NCBI GenBank assembly: GCA_013399305.1
Contig: VXAI01000140.1
Span: 1,853,394-1,917,393 of the forward strand
Reading direction: 5' to 3'
Length of the DNA: 64,000 nucleotides
DNA from: Rostratula benghalensis
Lineage: Eukaryota > Chordata > Aves > Charadriiformes > Rostratulidae
Notes under the pieces: model-generated
What the model saw: the letters and a program-made list of their open reading frames with translations, nothing else
Told to the model about the DNA's origin: nothing
Databases searched by the model: none
Part shown: in pieces, positions 23,414-33,327 of the stretch
Layout of the letters: each line of letters opens with the position of its first letter
How positions within the stretch are numbered: the first letter of the stretch is position 1
Translations under genes and position numbers: made by a program

Positions 23414-23934
23414 TCACTTCTCATGTGACACAGCAGGGCTACGTTCTGTCTGTGTTTGTCTCAAGAGGAACTGCAGGACATCATCTGAGAGTCCAGGTGT
23501 TTTCTTTCTGTCTTCTAAGACAACTTCTCCCTCATCTGGCTTTGCAAAACAAGCAGTAGTAGGGTGGTTTGGAAAGATCTTACACCCATCTCTGTTCAAG
23601 ACCATCTGAGCCATTTGCAGGCAACGCAGTGCATATTTTGTTCCATCCTGGTTTGCCAGCTCTGAAATCTTCTGTGACAGACATCGTGATGCAGCCTCGT
23701 GGGTGGGATCCACTCTGTCTGGCCGTTTTGTGCAGTACATTTTGTAGAAGTCATCAAGAGATTTCCTGACACCGGTGTCTTCTGCACTATCCTGTTCATA
23801 CATCCTTGGGAAAGCAGCATCATTAGGCTCAGTGGGCTCACACAGCCCTGCTTTTGGATAACATCTCACATTTGCCCTCTCAGAGCCTCCAACAGAAAAG
23901 CTTGCCGGAACCGCCGAGGGTAAATTGCTCTCTC
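23414..23934 (-). CDS. SHLD1: SHLD1 (shieldin complex subunit 1), large terminal coding exon
   Basis: SHLD1 is a small nuclear protein that binds the C-terminal OB-fold part of SHLD2 in shieldin (SHLD1-SHLD2-SHLD3-REV7). Shieldin acts below 53BP1-RIF1 to limit resection of DNA double-strand breaks and favour end joining and class switching. On the minus strand a GTGCTTGCAG acceptor (AG at 23936-23935) opens a 521-bp exon: two bases completing a codon, then 172 codons and TGA (23416-23414). The conserved C-terminal half is clear: VRKSLDDFY, then CLSQKI, KYALR, QMAQMVLNRDGC and PGLSDDVLQFLL close to the end. The first 50 or so residues are poorly conserved, as expected. The open frame runs 10 codons into the intron with a spurious Met. 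The true start codon must be in an upstream exon to the right, since vertebrate SHLD1 is about 200 residues. No internal stop or frameshift is seen, so the gene looks functional. Confidence 0.93.
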
Positions 23935-23936
23935 CT

Positions 23937-25669
23937 GCAAGCACAAAATCAATGCAACTCATTAGTCACCAGGTCATACCTGTGGAAAAATCTTTCTTTC
24001 TCCCCCCTCCCTGCAGCCTGGCAGACAGGCTCTGGGCAGGGGCTGAGCTAAATATCGCTTTCCACTCAGCTGGGCGGCAGAAGGGCTTGCTGCACAGATT
24101 CATACAAGATGCACTGTATTTGTGAATCTCAGAGTTGTCCCAGCCTCACCCCACTGCAGTGGGACCTACCTCCCAGCTCCTCTCTGTCGTACTTTCAAAG
24201 AGGTGGGAACTGGAATCCTCTGCTGCTTTAGACAACAGCTGACCCAGGGGGAAATCCAGTTTGCAGCTGAAGCAGTTCTGCCTCTGTCTCCTTTTTCTAC
24301 CTTCATCCCCAGGTCTAATTCTTCCCTTTTCATAATTCTATTTTGTAATTTTACTCCTACAGCACAATGTGCACTCCTGTCCTTCAGCTTTCAGACAGAT
24401 CTAGATCCACCACACCAACATTGTTATGGTGACTGCAGTGAGTTTGGGAATGAGGATTGCTTTCCCATGAAGACCCATTTTTGCTGCCCAGCTGCACTAA
24501 ACACGTGCTGCAGGAATTTTTATAGTTAACATTTATGTAAAGGCTGAGGACTCATTCTTGCCTAGTTCTTCTCCACTTTCCTTGCTGACCCACATCTCTG
24601 GATCAGTCAGGGTTACGGCTCTCTTCCATCCCAATGCACTCAAGGGAGATGCTTTGTACTTGCATATAATTAACACAGCATCAGCAGAGGGACTCTTGGC
24701 AGTGATGTGATCAGGATGATCAGCAAGCCACACAGAGCTGAAGGTAGGATGACCCTCTGTAAAAAGACCTTGAATGAGGCTCTGGTACTCAGTGAGTGCC
24801 TCTAACTGCCATCTCATCCCCAAGCTTGCAGCACTAGCCTGTTTGCCAAGCACCTGGGTCACCAGGAACATTCTCCAGGGCTCAGCCAGAGGTTGCCCAG
24901 CCATCATCAGCACTGGCTGATGTAGGACACAGGGAGGCAGGGAATAGCTGGGCCATTTCTAATTCTGTGAAATATGAGGCAGAGTCCAATCCTTCACTTT
25001 GGTGAGAGACCATGTTCAAAGGAAAACCCGTCATGGTGGCAGAAGGCTGGTCTTGCCCTCACAGTAAACAAAGAGCTACCCTCCCCTTCCTGAGTGGTCA
25101 GGGATTCATTAAAATGAAATTAAGATGTCTATTTAGTCATGCTGTACATTGCTTTTTTTTTTCTTCTCCCTACTTTCTGTCTTTGATCTTTCTTTTCAAT
25201 TTCACTTCCTCTTCAATTCTGCAATTTTACATAGAACTCTACCTCCTCTTGCAATGTGTCATTTCCAATATAGTACAAGGAAAACCTTATTGGCCTTCTT
25301 TTAACATCGATATATGACATCAGAGCAGCAAATCAGAGCTAATCAAAGAGAACAGGTCCATTTTGCCTCAGTAATCTCTCTCAGCCTTGGTGCCTCTGTT
25401 AAGTTAGAACCGAAGCCTAGCCATGCATCTCTGATGATTCAATCAAATGGCACTTGGGCTCAGGCTCCTGTGGCAATAGCAAACCCCGGTGCCAAGCTCT
25501 TGGCTTGCTCCTTCTGATGCACAGATCACAGCCAGGCCCTGGAAAAGAGCAGCAGCCACCTCCAGCTACAACTCCCAGCCCTGCATCATTGCATGACCTG
25601 GGAAGAGCACAATACACTTGATTTCATGGTGTCAGGGGAGACCTTCACAATGCTGTTCTGCCCTTCTCC
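23937..25669 (-). other. SHLD1: SHLD1 upstream intron (proximal part), no recognised feature
   Basis: This is the sequence upstream of the SHLD1 acceptor. A 126-codon open frame at 24533-24913 (-) was examined as a possible further exon; it has no family resemblance, and frames of this length are expected by chance in 64 kb. The exon with the start codon, perhaps only a dozen or so codons, was not identified. Confidence 0.5.
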
Positions 25670-25896
25670 TGCAATATTGCATTGGATATTAGGAAAAATT
25701 ACTTCACTGCAAGGGTTGTCAAGCCTTGGAACAGGCTGCCCAGGGAAGTGGTGGAGACACCAGTCCTGGAGGTATTTATAAGACATGTACATGTGGTGCT
25801 GAGGGACATGGGTTAGTGGTGGATTTGGCAGTTGGATTAATGGTTGGACTCAATGATCTTAAAGGTCTTTTTCAATGTAAACAATTATTCTAGTCT
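25670..25896 (+). mobile_element. CR1 LINE, short 3' end (+)
   Basis: Starts at the TTGGATATTAGGAAAAATT block and runs through GGAACAGGCTGCCCAGGGAAG, GGTGCTGAGGGACATGG and ATGATCTTAAAGGTC to a decayed tail. Only about 225 bp were retained. Confidence 0.93.
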
Positions 25897-28800
25897 AGTC
25901 TATGCCAGTATGACCTATAAAACAGTCATCCTTTGTTGAAGCACCATCCACCAAAGAAGTGACTGGTAAGTACTTTGGGGGTATATTTTGGGGGTTGATT
26001 AGTCAGAAAGTATGTAATTATATTATTGGGAGAACAGTTTTCTTTCAGTTACCGATTAAAATTTATGTATCTCCATTTTTCAGTAGCAGTCCCTATGCTC
26101 TTAGTGGATTACTTTTCCAGCAAAGCCTTCTTAAGGCAAGATATGAAATGTTAGATGCAGAATTTCCAGAACCATTCCATATGCCATTAAGTTGCACTTT
26201 TCCTCAGCCTTCCTGACAATTTCCTAATACCGTCTCAAATTATGTGCCAAGATTGATCTTTGCAAATTACACTTTCCCTCCCTAAAAGTTATCAGTCAAG
26301 GCAGAGGTAGATTGGCCCCCTCTAAAGAGCTGATACACACAAGCTGTGCTTGTGATGCACAGATCTCCTAAATGATTTACAAGCCCAGCAGCTGGATGCC
26401 TTTGAGGTCCAGAAAGAGCTTCTCAGCTAGGGCACACGTGCAGGACACAGGCACACCATGCAGGCTAGCAAACACACTGCGAAAGGCAAAGGAAGCATTA
26501 AAATAATCAATCCCTTTCCCTCTCTATGCACCCACACAGGAAAGCTGGGGTTCCCTGAGAGCACACAGCAGTGTTGCTTCAAACCTTAGACCTCTCTGGC
26601 CAGCTCCCAGTAGCAAGAAAATTGTAGCGTTATGAACACGTTATTCTTCCATGGCAAACTTAACACCACAGCTGCCTTATACACATGTCCTGGCTTGACC
26701 CAATACCTACAGAATTTAATGCAAAGGTGAGCAGGCCTGAAAACTGGCACTCTGTCCCACCTGTAATGGAGCTTCGTCACCAGAGGGTGGTCCAAATGAC
26801 TTTTAGTTATTTTCACTCATTTATACTACCAAGAATGTGTTAAAGGGAAAAAAAAGAAAAAGAAACCCACCAACAAACAAACAAAAAAGCCCAACAACTG
26901 AAACAGGTAATTACAATCATTACATTATTCAGTCTCACATGATGGATAAGCATCAGTAAGAACATACACTATTTCATCTGTGCCTCCACTCCACACTGCT
27001 GTACTCCAATTAAGTACAGCGTTTTCAGCTTATTGGTAAAAAGACCCAGGGGCTGATAAAAGGATAGTCTTTTTGTTTATAAACCTGCTGATGGAAATAT
27101 AAAGCCTTCCATCTGGTACAAGCACATAATCCTACTGCTCAACGCGCACAACCAAATCCTGCTTTGGACTTGGCTCACTTTCACTGATGCAACCACTTTG
27201 CAATATTGTTATTTGCCCTTCCCCAAGAGCAGCTCACATAGCAATTTAAGTCCCCATCTAACCATGTTCAAGCACATATGGCTAGAGTGTAAAATAAGAC
27301 ACCCCTCAAACAGCAGAGTTCCTACACTGCTGGCTTGTTGGGGGAAGAAATGCCCCCAGATTCAGGTGGGCAGCGATCCCTGCAGCTGCTGGTGCATCAT
27401 TAGAGCTGGTGTTGCTGTGATCTCTGTCTCTGCTCCTTGCAGAGGCTTTGCTGGATGTCAGAAGCTGCTAATTCTCTCGTTACCTCTGTAGCTGGGTTGG
27501 TCCAAGCCTCCTGCCCTCTCTCATGCCATCTGACTGCCTCCTGGGAACCCTGCATGTAGGATGTGGGCCTCCCCTCCCACCCAGGCCACAAAGGTCCACT
27601 CTGTTATGAGGGTCTGCAAGATTTATGCTGAAGATCTGAGTGTGGGAGAGCTAAACCCACTGCGAAAAGGCTAATTGCATCATTGGTTTTAGGGCAGAAA
27701 TAATTTGCCCTAGGGCTTAGAAATTACTCATCCTTGGCCCATACGGAGCTGGAGTCCAAGCCCACCAAAACAAATGCCAATCCCATACCCACCCCAGAGC
27801 TGCTGTGGTGCTCTCAGGTGTTAGACACCACTGCAGCACCCACGGTAACAAGGGCAGCCAGTCCCATCTCCCCTTTTAGCTATTTGACTCAATAATGGAG
27901 AGCTCAGAGCACAGGCTGAATTTCTCTGGGTGCCTCTGTTGTGCTGCCCTAAACGCCAACCAAGAAAACTGTAAAACTGAGGAAAGTGAGTTATTTTCTT
28001 GAACAGAACTAAATTAATCTGGAGACATACAAATTTCCCTTCTGTTCATTGTACGACTGAATTTCAACCAGATGTTGCTGAGTTGATGCTAGAACACATC
28101 CCTATGTAGTAAAGTCCATGACAGGACTGTTATTCAGAGTCTCTTAGAGTGACAGAGCTTATGTAGGTATTCAACTCCGAGACGATGCACTAAGAAAGCA
28201 CATGTCTGCTTCCTGCTACAGCCACCCTTCTGCCTGCAAAGGCCCAAAGAAACCATTAAGATCAGCTCCTCTGAACAAATGGCCCTCAACAAAGATTACC
28301 AGAGAACTGAGCAACACAGCAGTGGAAAGGAAAAACAAAGGAAGGCAGAGAGCTGGATGAGACAGGAACTCTCCTTGTGTGAGACTGTCCAAAAATTCCC
28401 CAGTACTTTGCCTACACTCCCTGGGAGTAGATGGAGCTGAGCATAACTGAAAATAGCTTTTTTTCAGAGTAGCTGAAGAGCAAAAGCAGGAGACGCGGTC
28501 TAGCTGGGGACATAAACTCCAGCTCTGGACTCCCGTGACAGAGCTTAAAATACTGTCTTCCCTGAGGCACCACCATGATTTTATGCCAAGTTCAAGATCC
28601 TCAAGAGATCACAGATCCTGCCTGGTGGCACATGGCAGTTAATTTGCATTCCCAAATTTTTCCCCAGAGAGAAAGGCAGAAGACTCTCCTCTGTCCATCA
28701 AAATCAGCCACTCCTTGCCCTGGACACCTACCCCCTGCCCTGGCTACTGCAACCTTTACCTCAGTGTGCTCCTTCTACACAGGAGTCTTCTCCCCTCTGT

Positions 28801-29350
28801 GACTCACTACAGCTGAAGTCCTCACAGTCTCAGCTTCTGGGCAGTGATGAGTCACACAAGCAGGATACAAGTTAGCAGTTGTGTTGGTTGGTGGTACCCA
28901 TTAAAAAAGGGCCATTCTGAAGTCCTCCCAAAGTGTATCATTTCTCTTTTCCCGTCAACCTGCAAGGATGCGAGCTGGGGTAAAAGTAATCACCCACAAA
29001 TAAGAAGGGGTCTAATTCTGTGGTTGCTGTTAAGAGGTAAGTGCACAGATATGCCATCCCCGAGGGCTGCTACAGCCCTCTCAGCACTCCTAAAAAGATC
29101 CCATCTTGCCTCACCATCTGGCATGCCAATATGGCTTGGGAAAGTTAATGTAGAGGCAATACTATTTGGGCATGAGCAGAGCTCCTGACTGACAGCACAT
29201 CTGTCCCAAATCACATCAGTTGGAGAATGCATCTATCTGCACAGGAGGCAAGAAAAAGTCCCATGTGCCCAGAACTCCATACTCCATGTGCCCATTCACC
29301 TTACTCTTAATGTGCTGAGCACTTGAGACAGCTAATGCAGAGAAACCCCC
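25897..29350. other. Probable SHLD1 intron, no recognised feature
   Basis: Unique-looking AT-rich sequence with a CAAACAAACAAA-type patch near 26872. No exon, RNA gene or transposon recognised. Confidence 0.45.
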
Positions 29351-29375
29351 TTTTTTTTTTTTTTTTTTTTTTTTT
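29351..29375. repeat. Poly-T tract (T25)
   Basis: An unbroken run of 25 T. No retroposed sequence was recognised on the side where a minus-strand poly-A tail would follow one, so it may be a simple homopolymer. Confidence 0.9.
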
Positions 29376-30779
29376 ATTTCCACCTGGTTGCTTTCCAACG
29401 GGAAAGCTGCTGCCAATAACAGGAAGCAGTGTATCATCCCCTCTGCTCTGTGAAGAAACAAGAAATTTAGGGATAATTTAGCAGGAGATCATTATAACCC
29501 ATCTCACAGACTCTCTCTTTACCTGCCGGTAATCACATATCAAAGCTCCTAGGCATTGCAAAGCTAGACATTTTGGGACCAAATCCTACTGCCCTGACTT
29601 GTATTAATAAAACTTCAATTGATTACAACAGTTAAAAACCCACGTGTGAACTGCTCATTTCATGTCTTTCCATGAACAGGAATATATTTATACTGTAGGA
29701 TTTCCATTACTAACATATAAATTAGAACAGCGCCCCAAAAAGAAGTACCAAACCCTCAAGTATCATTCCACTTGGTGCTGTACCTATCACTTTTCTTGTC
29801 CAGTTTGGAAGAATTCTGGTAGAGTTAAAATTTCCCTGTACACATCCCTGACTTGCAGAAAACAGACTTTTTTTTTCTGACATCTTTGCTTGAGAAACTT
29901 TCCAGCATTTTAAGCAAAGGCAAACTGGAATTTTCAATGACCTTATCACTCAAAAAGACTGTTCTAAGCAGAGAAAATGTGTTCCTTGTGGGTATTTAAG
30001 TTGCGAACTGAAAGTGAAAATAAGAATATAACCAGCCTTGCTACTTTTGTTTTCTCCCTCATGACACACAAACCAACCCCTCCTGCAGCAGGCTGTAGCT
30101 CACAAGACAGTATCTGTGCGACTCTGCTTTACCTGAGACAACCAGCAATGTCCTTTGTGCCCGTGGGAGAGGCACGTGTCACTATGGCTGCTTGCTGAGG
30201 AGGGGCCACGAGCTGGGCAAATGCTGGCTGCTCTGTCAGGAGACCCAGAGAGGGCGAGTGTTGGAGGGTGGGTGGAAGGCTACTGAAGATCAGCACTGGG
30301 TACAGCCCAGTACTGAGTCAGGCTCCTTGCCTCCTTTTATTATTTTTTTTTTTTTCTACCTGCTGCACATTTGCAGTGTGAGAAGTTGGGTGTGTGTATT
30401 TAATTTGAGCGGGATAAGACGTCAGCAGTTATTCTGGGGAAGCACAAACCCTTCCCTTTCTAACTCCCTTAGGAGTTTGAAATGAAAGAAAAATAAAAAG
30501 CCTGGCAAATGGTAAAGTTCTTGTGAAATGCAGTATGCAGACATAGCTCGTACCCCCAGATGCTCCTCCAAATGTCACATTTGGTACAAAGCTCTGCTCT
30601 GCTCTGAGAGCTCACAGCTGATGCCTGCTGTGCTCTACTTTTAAGACAGCTGGAAAACTCAACTAAATGAAATCTTTCAGAGAACACACTAGTTAAACAC
30701 ACTGGATTTAATAAAGCACAGAGCAGTAAGTCAGCTATGGTAGGAGCTCCTATGAATTAGAAGCGTGGGAAAAAGACTT
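29376..30779. other. Probable SHLD1 intron, no recognised feature
   Basis: No supported gene or repeat; a T12 run lies near 30344. Confidence 0.45.
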
Positions 30780-31495
30780 ATGAAAAAGATCTGGAGGAGA
30801 GAGGGCCCAAGAAAGCTGGTTAATATGCAAGAATCACCTCCTCCAAGCTCAGGAGAGGTGCATCCTAAAAAAGAAGTCAGGCAAAATAGCCAGAAGGCCT
30901 GCCTGGATGACAAAGGAACTGCTGGACAAGCTCAAAACCAAAAAGGAGGCCTATAGAGGGTGGAAGCAAGAACAGGTAGACTGGGTGGAATATAGAGAAA
31001 CTGAGCGGCCAGGAACCAGATCAGGCAAGTGAAAGCCCAGACAGAACTGAATCCAGCCAGCTACATCAAAGACAATATGAAAAACTTCTACAGATATGTC
31101 AGGGACAAAGGCAAAACTAGGGAAGTTGTGGGCCCTCTCTGGAAGGAAACAGGAGACCTGGCCACCCAGGATATGGATAAGACTGAGCTACTGAACTACT
31201 TTTCTGCCTCAGTCTTCACCAGCAAGTGCTCAAACTGCAATACCCAAGTCACAGAAGGCAAAAACAGGGTCTCTGGGAATGAAGAAGTGCCCATAGTACG
31301 AGAAGATCAGGTTCAAGACCACCTAAGGAACCTGACTGTGCCTAAGTCCATGGGATCTCATGAAATCCATCCATGGGTCCCGAGGGAGCTGGTGGATGAA
31401 GCTGCTAAGCCGCTTTACGTTATATTTGAGAAACCATCGCAATCTGGCAAAAATCCATGGGTTTTCAGCCTGGGAAACAGGAGCATCCAACAAGA
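30780..31495 (+). mobile_element. CR1 LINE ORF2 fragment, endonuclease-to-RT junction (+)
   Basis: An internal CR1 piece lacking both the 5' end and the 3' tail. It carries the linker after the endonuclease domain and the first reverse-transcriptase residues. Recognisable pieces are FYRYVRDKGKTRE, GPLWKETGDL, DMDKTELLNYFSASVF, QVQDHLRNLTVPKSMG, IHPWVPRELVDEAAKPL and FEKPSQSG. The LINE reading is open from 31029, but similarity fades after about 31495. The same frame then stays open by chance to 31670 in unrelated sequence. Its upstream half (30780-31028) has frame breaks, so it is not functional. The 3' truncation is unusual for LINEs and implies later deletion. Confidence 0.92.
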
Positions 31496-32321
31496 AGCAT
31501 CTCCAAGCCAAGCCTCTGCTTTCTCCACAGGTGAAAGCAGGAACCAGCCTCTCGTGCCATGTCCCTCACTCATCTGGACCCCAGCATTGCTCTGCCTGCG
31601 CGAAGGACTCGCACCATGTGAATTATTTGACCCCTTTCCTCCTGTGAGCAGGCAGAAGCTTTTTATTTAAAAAAACCCAAATTTTTCCTTCTTTTAATCA
31701 TGTTGCTCTTTTTATGCATAGAAGGCTCTAATTTAGCTCCAGATCATATTTGTCTTTAAAGTCATCCTATTCCAAAGTAAAAGCAAAAATCTGGTGCTTG
31801 AAACTGGTGAGAAACCGTTCTGCCTGATTTTCACTGCTTGCAAACAATTTTATGAAGGAAAACTGTGGTTCATGTTTTATGGTGTTTGAAGGAGCTTTAT
31901 TCACATTGCACAGCTAAAAAAACAAATGGTAGTAGTTTTCCTTCATATCTCTTTACTGCCCAAATTTATAAATTCCAGTCTTATCTATTCTCTTTTTCCA
32001 CCTATATAGATAGAGTCAGGTCTTCATTAACTGTTAGCTTTCTGAATTTCCCAAAGAACTGTAATTAAGGCACAAGGAAGGAATTGTTATACAGTCCCTG
32101 GGTTGGGTTACTAGCTAGCTAGGCTCCAGAATTCGCAGAAGACTTCGCTATGCTCACCTCTTCCTCCAAGAGCTGAGAAAGTCCCTTGGGAGCCTAAGTC
32201 AGCCAAGGAGACCTCTCAAAGAGGGACTGATGGAAGGCAAGATTCTTCATAGTTCTAAGGCAAAAGACAAGCAGGGAAAAATCCTTCCTGTTTCTGGCAA
32301 GATGCACAAAGGAAAGACACT
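31496..32321. other. Flank between CR1 fragment and provirus, no recognised feature
   Basis: AT-rich to about 32090, then more complex sequence. Nothing recognised. The base run ending at 32321 is the pre-insertion host flank of the provirus. Confidence 0.45.
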
Positions 32322-32327
32322 GTACTT
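32322..32327 (+). repeat. Left target site duplication of the provirus (GTACTT)
   Basis: GTACTT directly precedes the TG that opens the left LTR and is repeated exactly at 33322-33327 after the terminal CA of the right LTR. A 6-bp duplication is usual for alpha- and betaretroviral integrases. Confidence 0.92.
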
Positions 32328-32407
32328 TGTGGGACAGGAATGTAAGGGTCTCAGTGACAGTTCGAGTGCTGTGCAACTGATAGGAGATGTGCTGAAACTC
32401 ATCAGTC
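32328..32407 (+). repeat. Truncated 5' LTR stump of the provirus
   Basis: The first 80 bp of the left LTR align to 32921-33003 of the right LTR, both opening TGTGGGACAGGAATGTAAGG. Similarity stops abruptly after 32407, where env-derived sequence begins, marking the deletion joint. Confidence 0.92.
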
Positions 32408-32938
32408 TTTTAGCCAATGCTTTGCTGCCTCTCTCTTATTACCAGGGGCTGCTGCTGGAAAAGCTTTAGCTAGCCTAGATAAGCTGGGCTGCTGGCTTGC
32501 CAAGCAAACTAATGCTATTAGTAGTAATGCTACATGTAGATAGTGTTCGCCATGCGACGTTACAGAATAGAGCGGCCATAGATTTTTTTGCTTCTGGTGC
32601 AAAGCCATGGCTGCAAAGATTTTGAGGGTATGTGTTGTATGAACCTCTCTGACCATTCTGAATCAATTCACACCAGCATACAGCAACTCAAGCTGGGGGT
32701 CTCGAAGCTCCGGCAGGATGGTAGCTGGGAGTGGCTGGATAAACTCTTTGGACGGTGGGGGCTGTCAGGATGGCTAAGAAGCCTAGTAAAAACTGTGGCC
32801 TATGCCTTGGCTGTCTTTATCCTTTTGCTGCTTTTTTTTACCTTGTTTATTGCAGTGCCTGCAAAAGCTGGTTGCCCAGTCGATAAAGAAGGTTCTCGTT
32901 GTGCAACAGGAAGGGGGAGGTGTGGGACAGGAATGTAA
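32408..32938 (+). pseudogene. env: Env transmembrane subunit remnant (broken)
   Basis: This is the retroviral envelope membrane-fusion subunit. A readable stretch (32588-32938) contains the immunosuppressive-domain-adjacent C-x6-CC motif (CKDFEGMCC), then NLSDHSESIH and a WLDKLF piece. A hydrophobic membrane-spanning segment follows (AYALAVFILLLLFF, near 32803-32845). The part before 32588 is in other frames with stops. At the T8 run near 32833-32840 the natural frame appears to slip: the cytoplasmic-tail-like code continues in a different frame (open at 32802-33023). The surface subunit and cleavage site are gone. No functional protein is expected. Class assignment rests on the C-x6-CC motif and neighbouring residues. 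Confidence 0.88.
32908..32920 (+). other. Polypurine tract of the provirus
   Basis: AGGAAGGGGGAGG, 13 purines ending exactly at the TG of the 3' LTR, the position where plus-strand DNA synthesis is primed in retroviruses. Confidence 0.88.
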
Positions 32939-33321
32939 GGGTCTCAGCGAGAGTTCGAGTGCTGCACAACTGGTAGGAGGAGACATGCTGAAACTCATCG
33001 GTCACAAACCTTGGGAGGATTAAGATAAGAGGAAAAGGGAGTTAACACAAAGGGTCAAGCTATTTAAAAAACAGTCTGGCTTTGTTTGAAGGTTGTTGAT
33101 TAAAGAAGTTGGAACTTGAAAATATGTTAGCTACAGCTAGCCAGCTGCAACTGCTTGAGATAAGGGTTGAACCTATCATTTTGGAACACACAGTAGGAGC
33201 ACCAATTGCCTTGCAGTATATCACTTGCTCTGTATCTATACAGTATAAATATGTGTGGATAATCTTAATAAAAATGACATCTTGCTTGCATCAAGCTGTG
33301 TCCTGTCTCTCAATCGCGGCA
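32921..33321 (+). repeat. 3' LTR of the provirus (401 bp)
   Basis: Opens TGTGGGAC and closes GCGGCA. A TATA-like TATAAAT lies at 33244-33250 and a poly-A signal AATAAA at 33267-33272. With transcription starting about 30 bp after the TATA, the inferred R and U5 together would be under 50 bp, a compact layout like that of alpharetroviruses. It could in principle still act as a promoter rightward, antisense to SHLD1. Confidence 0.9.
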
Positions 33322-33327
33322 GTACTT
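33322..33327 (+). repeat. Right target site duplication of the provirus (GTACTT)
   Basis: An exact copy of the hexamer at 32322-32327, directly after the terminal CA of the LTR. Confidence 0.92.

Larger units (their letters stand above)
32328..33321 (+). mobile_element. Internally deleted alpharetrovirus-like endogenous provirus, 994 bp (+)
   Basis: The element runs TG...CA between exact 6-bp duplications. In order it has an 80-bp stump of the 5' LTR (32328-32407), a decayed env transmembrane region (about 32408-32908), a 13-purine polypurine tract (32908-32920) and a 401-bp 3' LTR (32921-33321). Primer-binding site, gag, pol, the envelope surface subunit and about four fifths of the 5' LTR are absent. 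The TATA-like box is followed closely by AATAAA just before the inferred R region, and the duplication is 6 bp. Both fit alpharetrovirus-like avian elements, but beta-type class II elements share some traits. The two LTR starts differ at 8 of 80 aligned sites plus a 3-bp indel, so the insertion is old. It cannot replicate. Confidence 0.9.

Noticed and set aside
24533..24913. 126-codon minus-strand frame just upstream of the SHLD1 exon as an additional SHLD1 exon
   Set aside because: It shows no resemblance to SHLD1 or any other family. Stop-free runs of this length are expected several times by chance in six frames of 64 kb.
29351..29375. T25 run as the poly-A tail of a processed pseudogene
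   Set aside because: No retroposed sequence or target duplication recognised beside it.
31029..31670. 213-codon frame as an intact gene
   Set aside because: The first part is CR1 ORF2; after about 31495 the LINE similarity ends and the frame stays open by chance.
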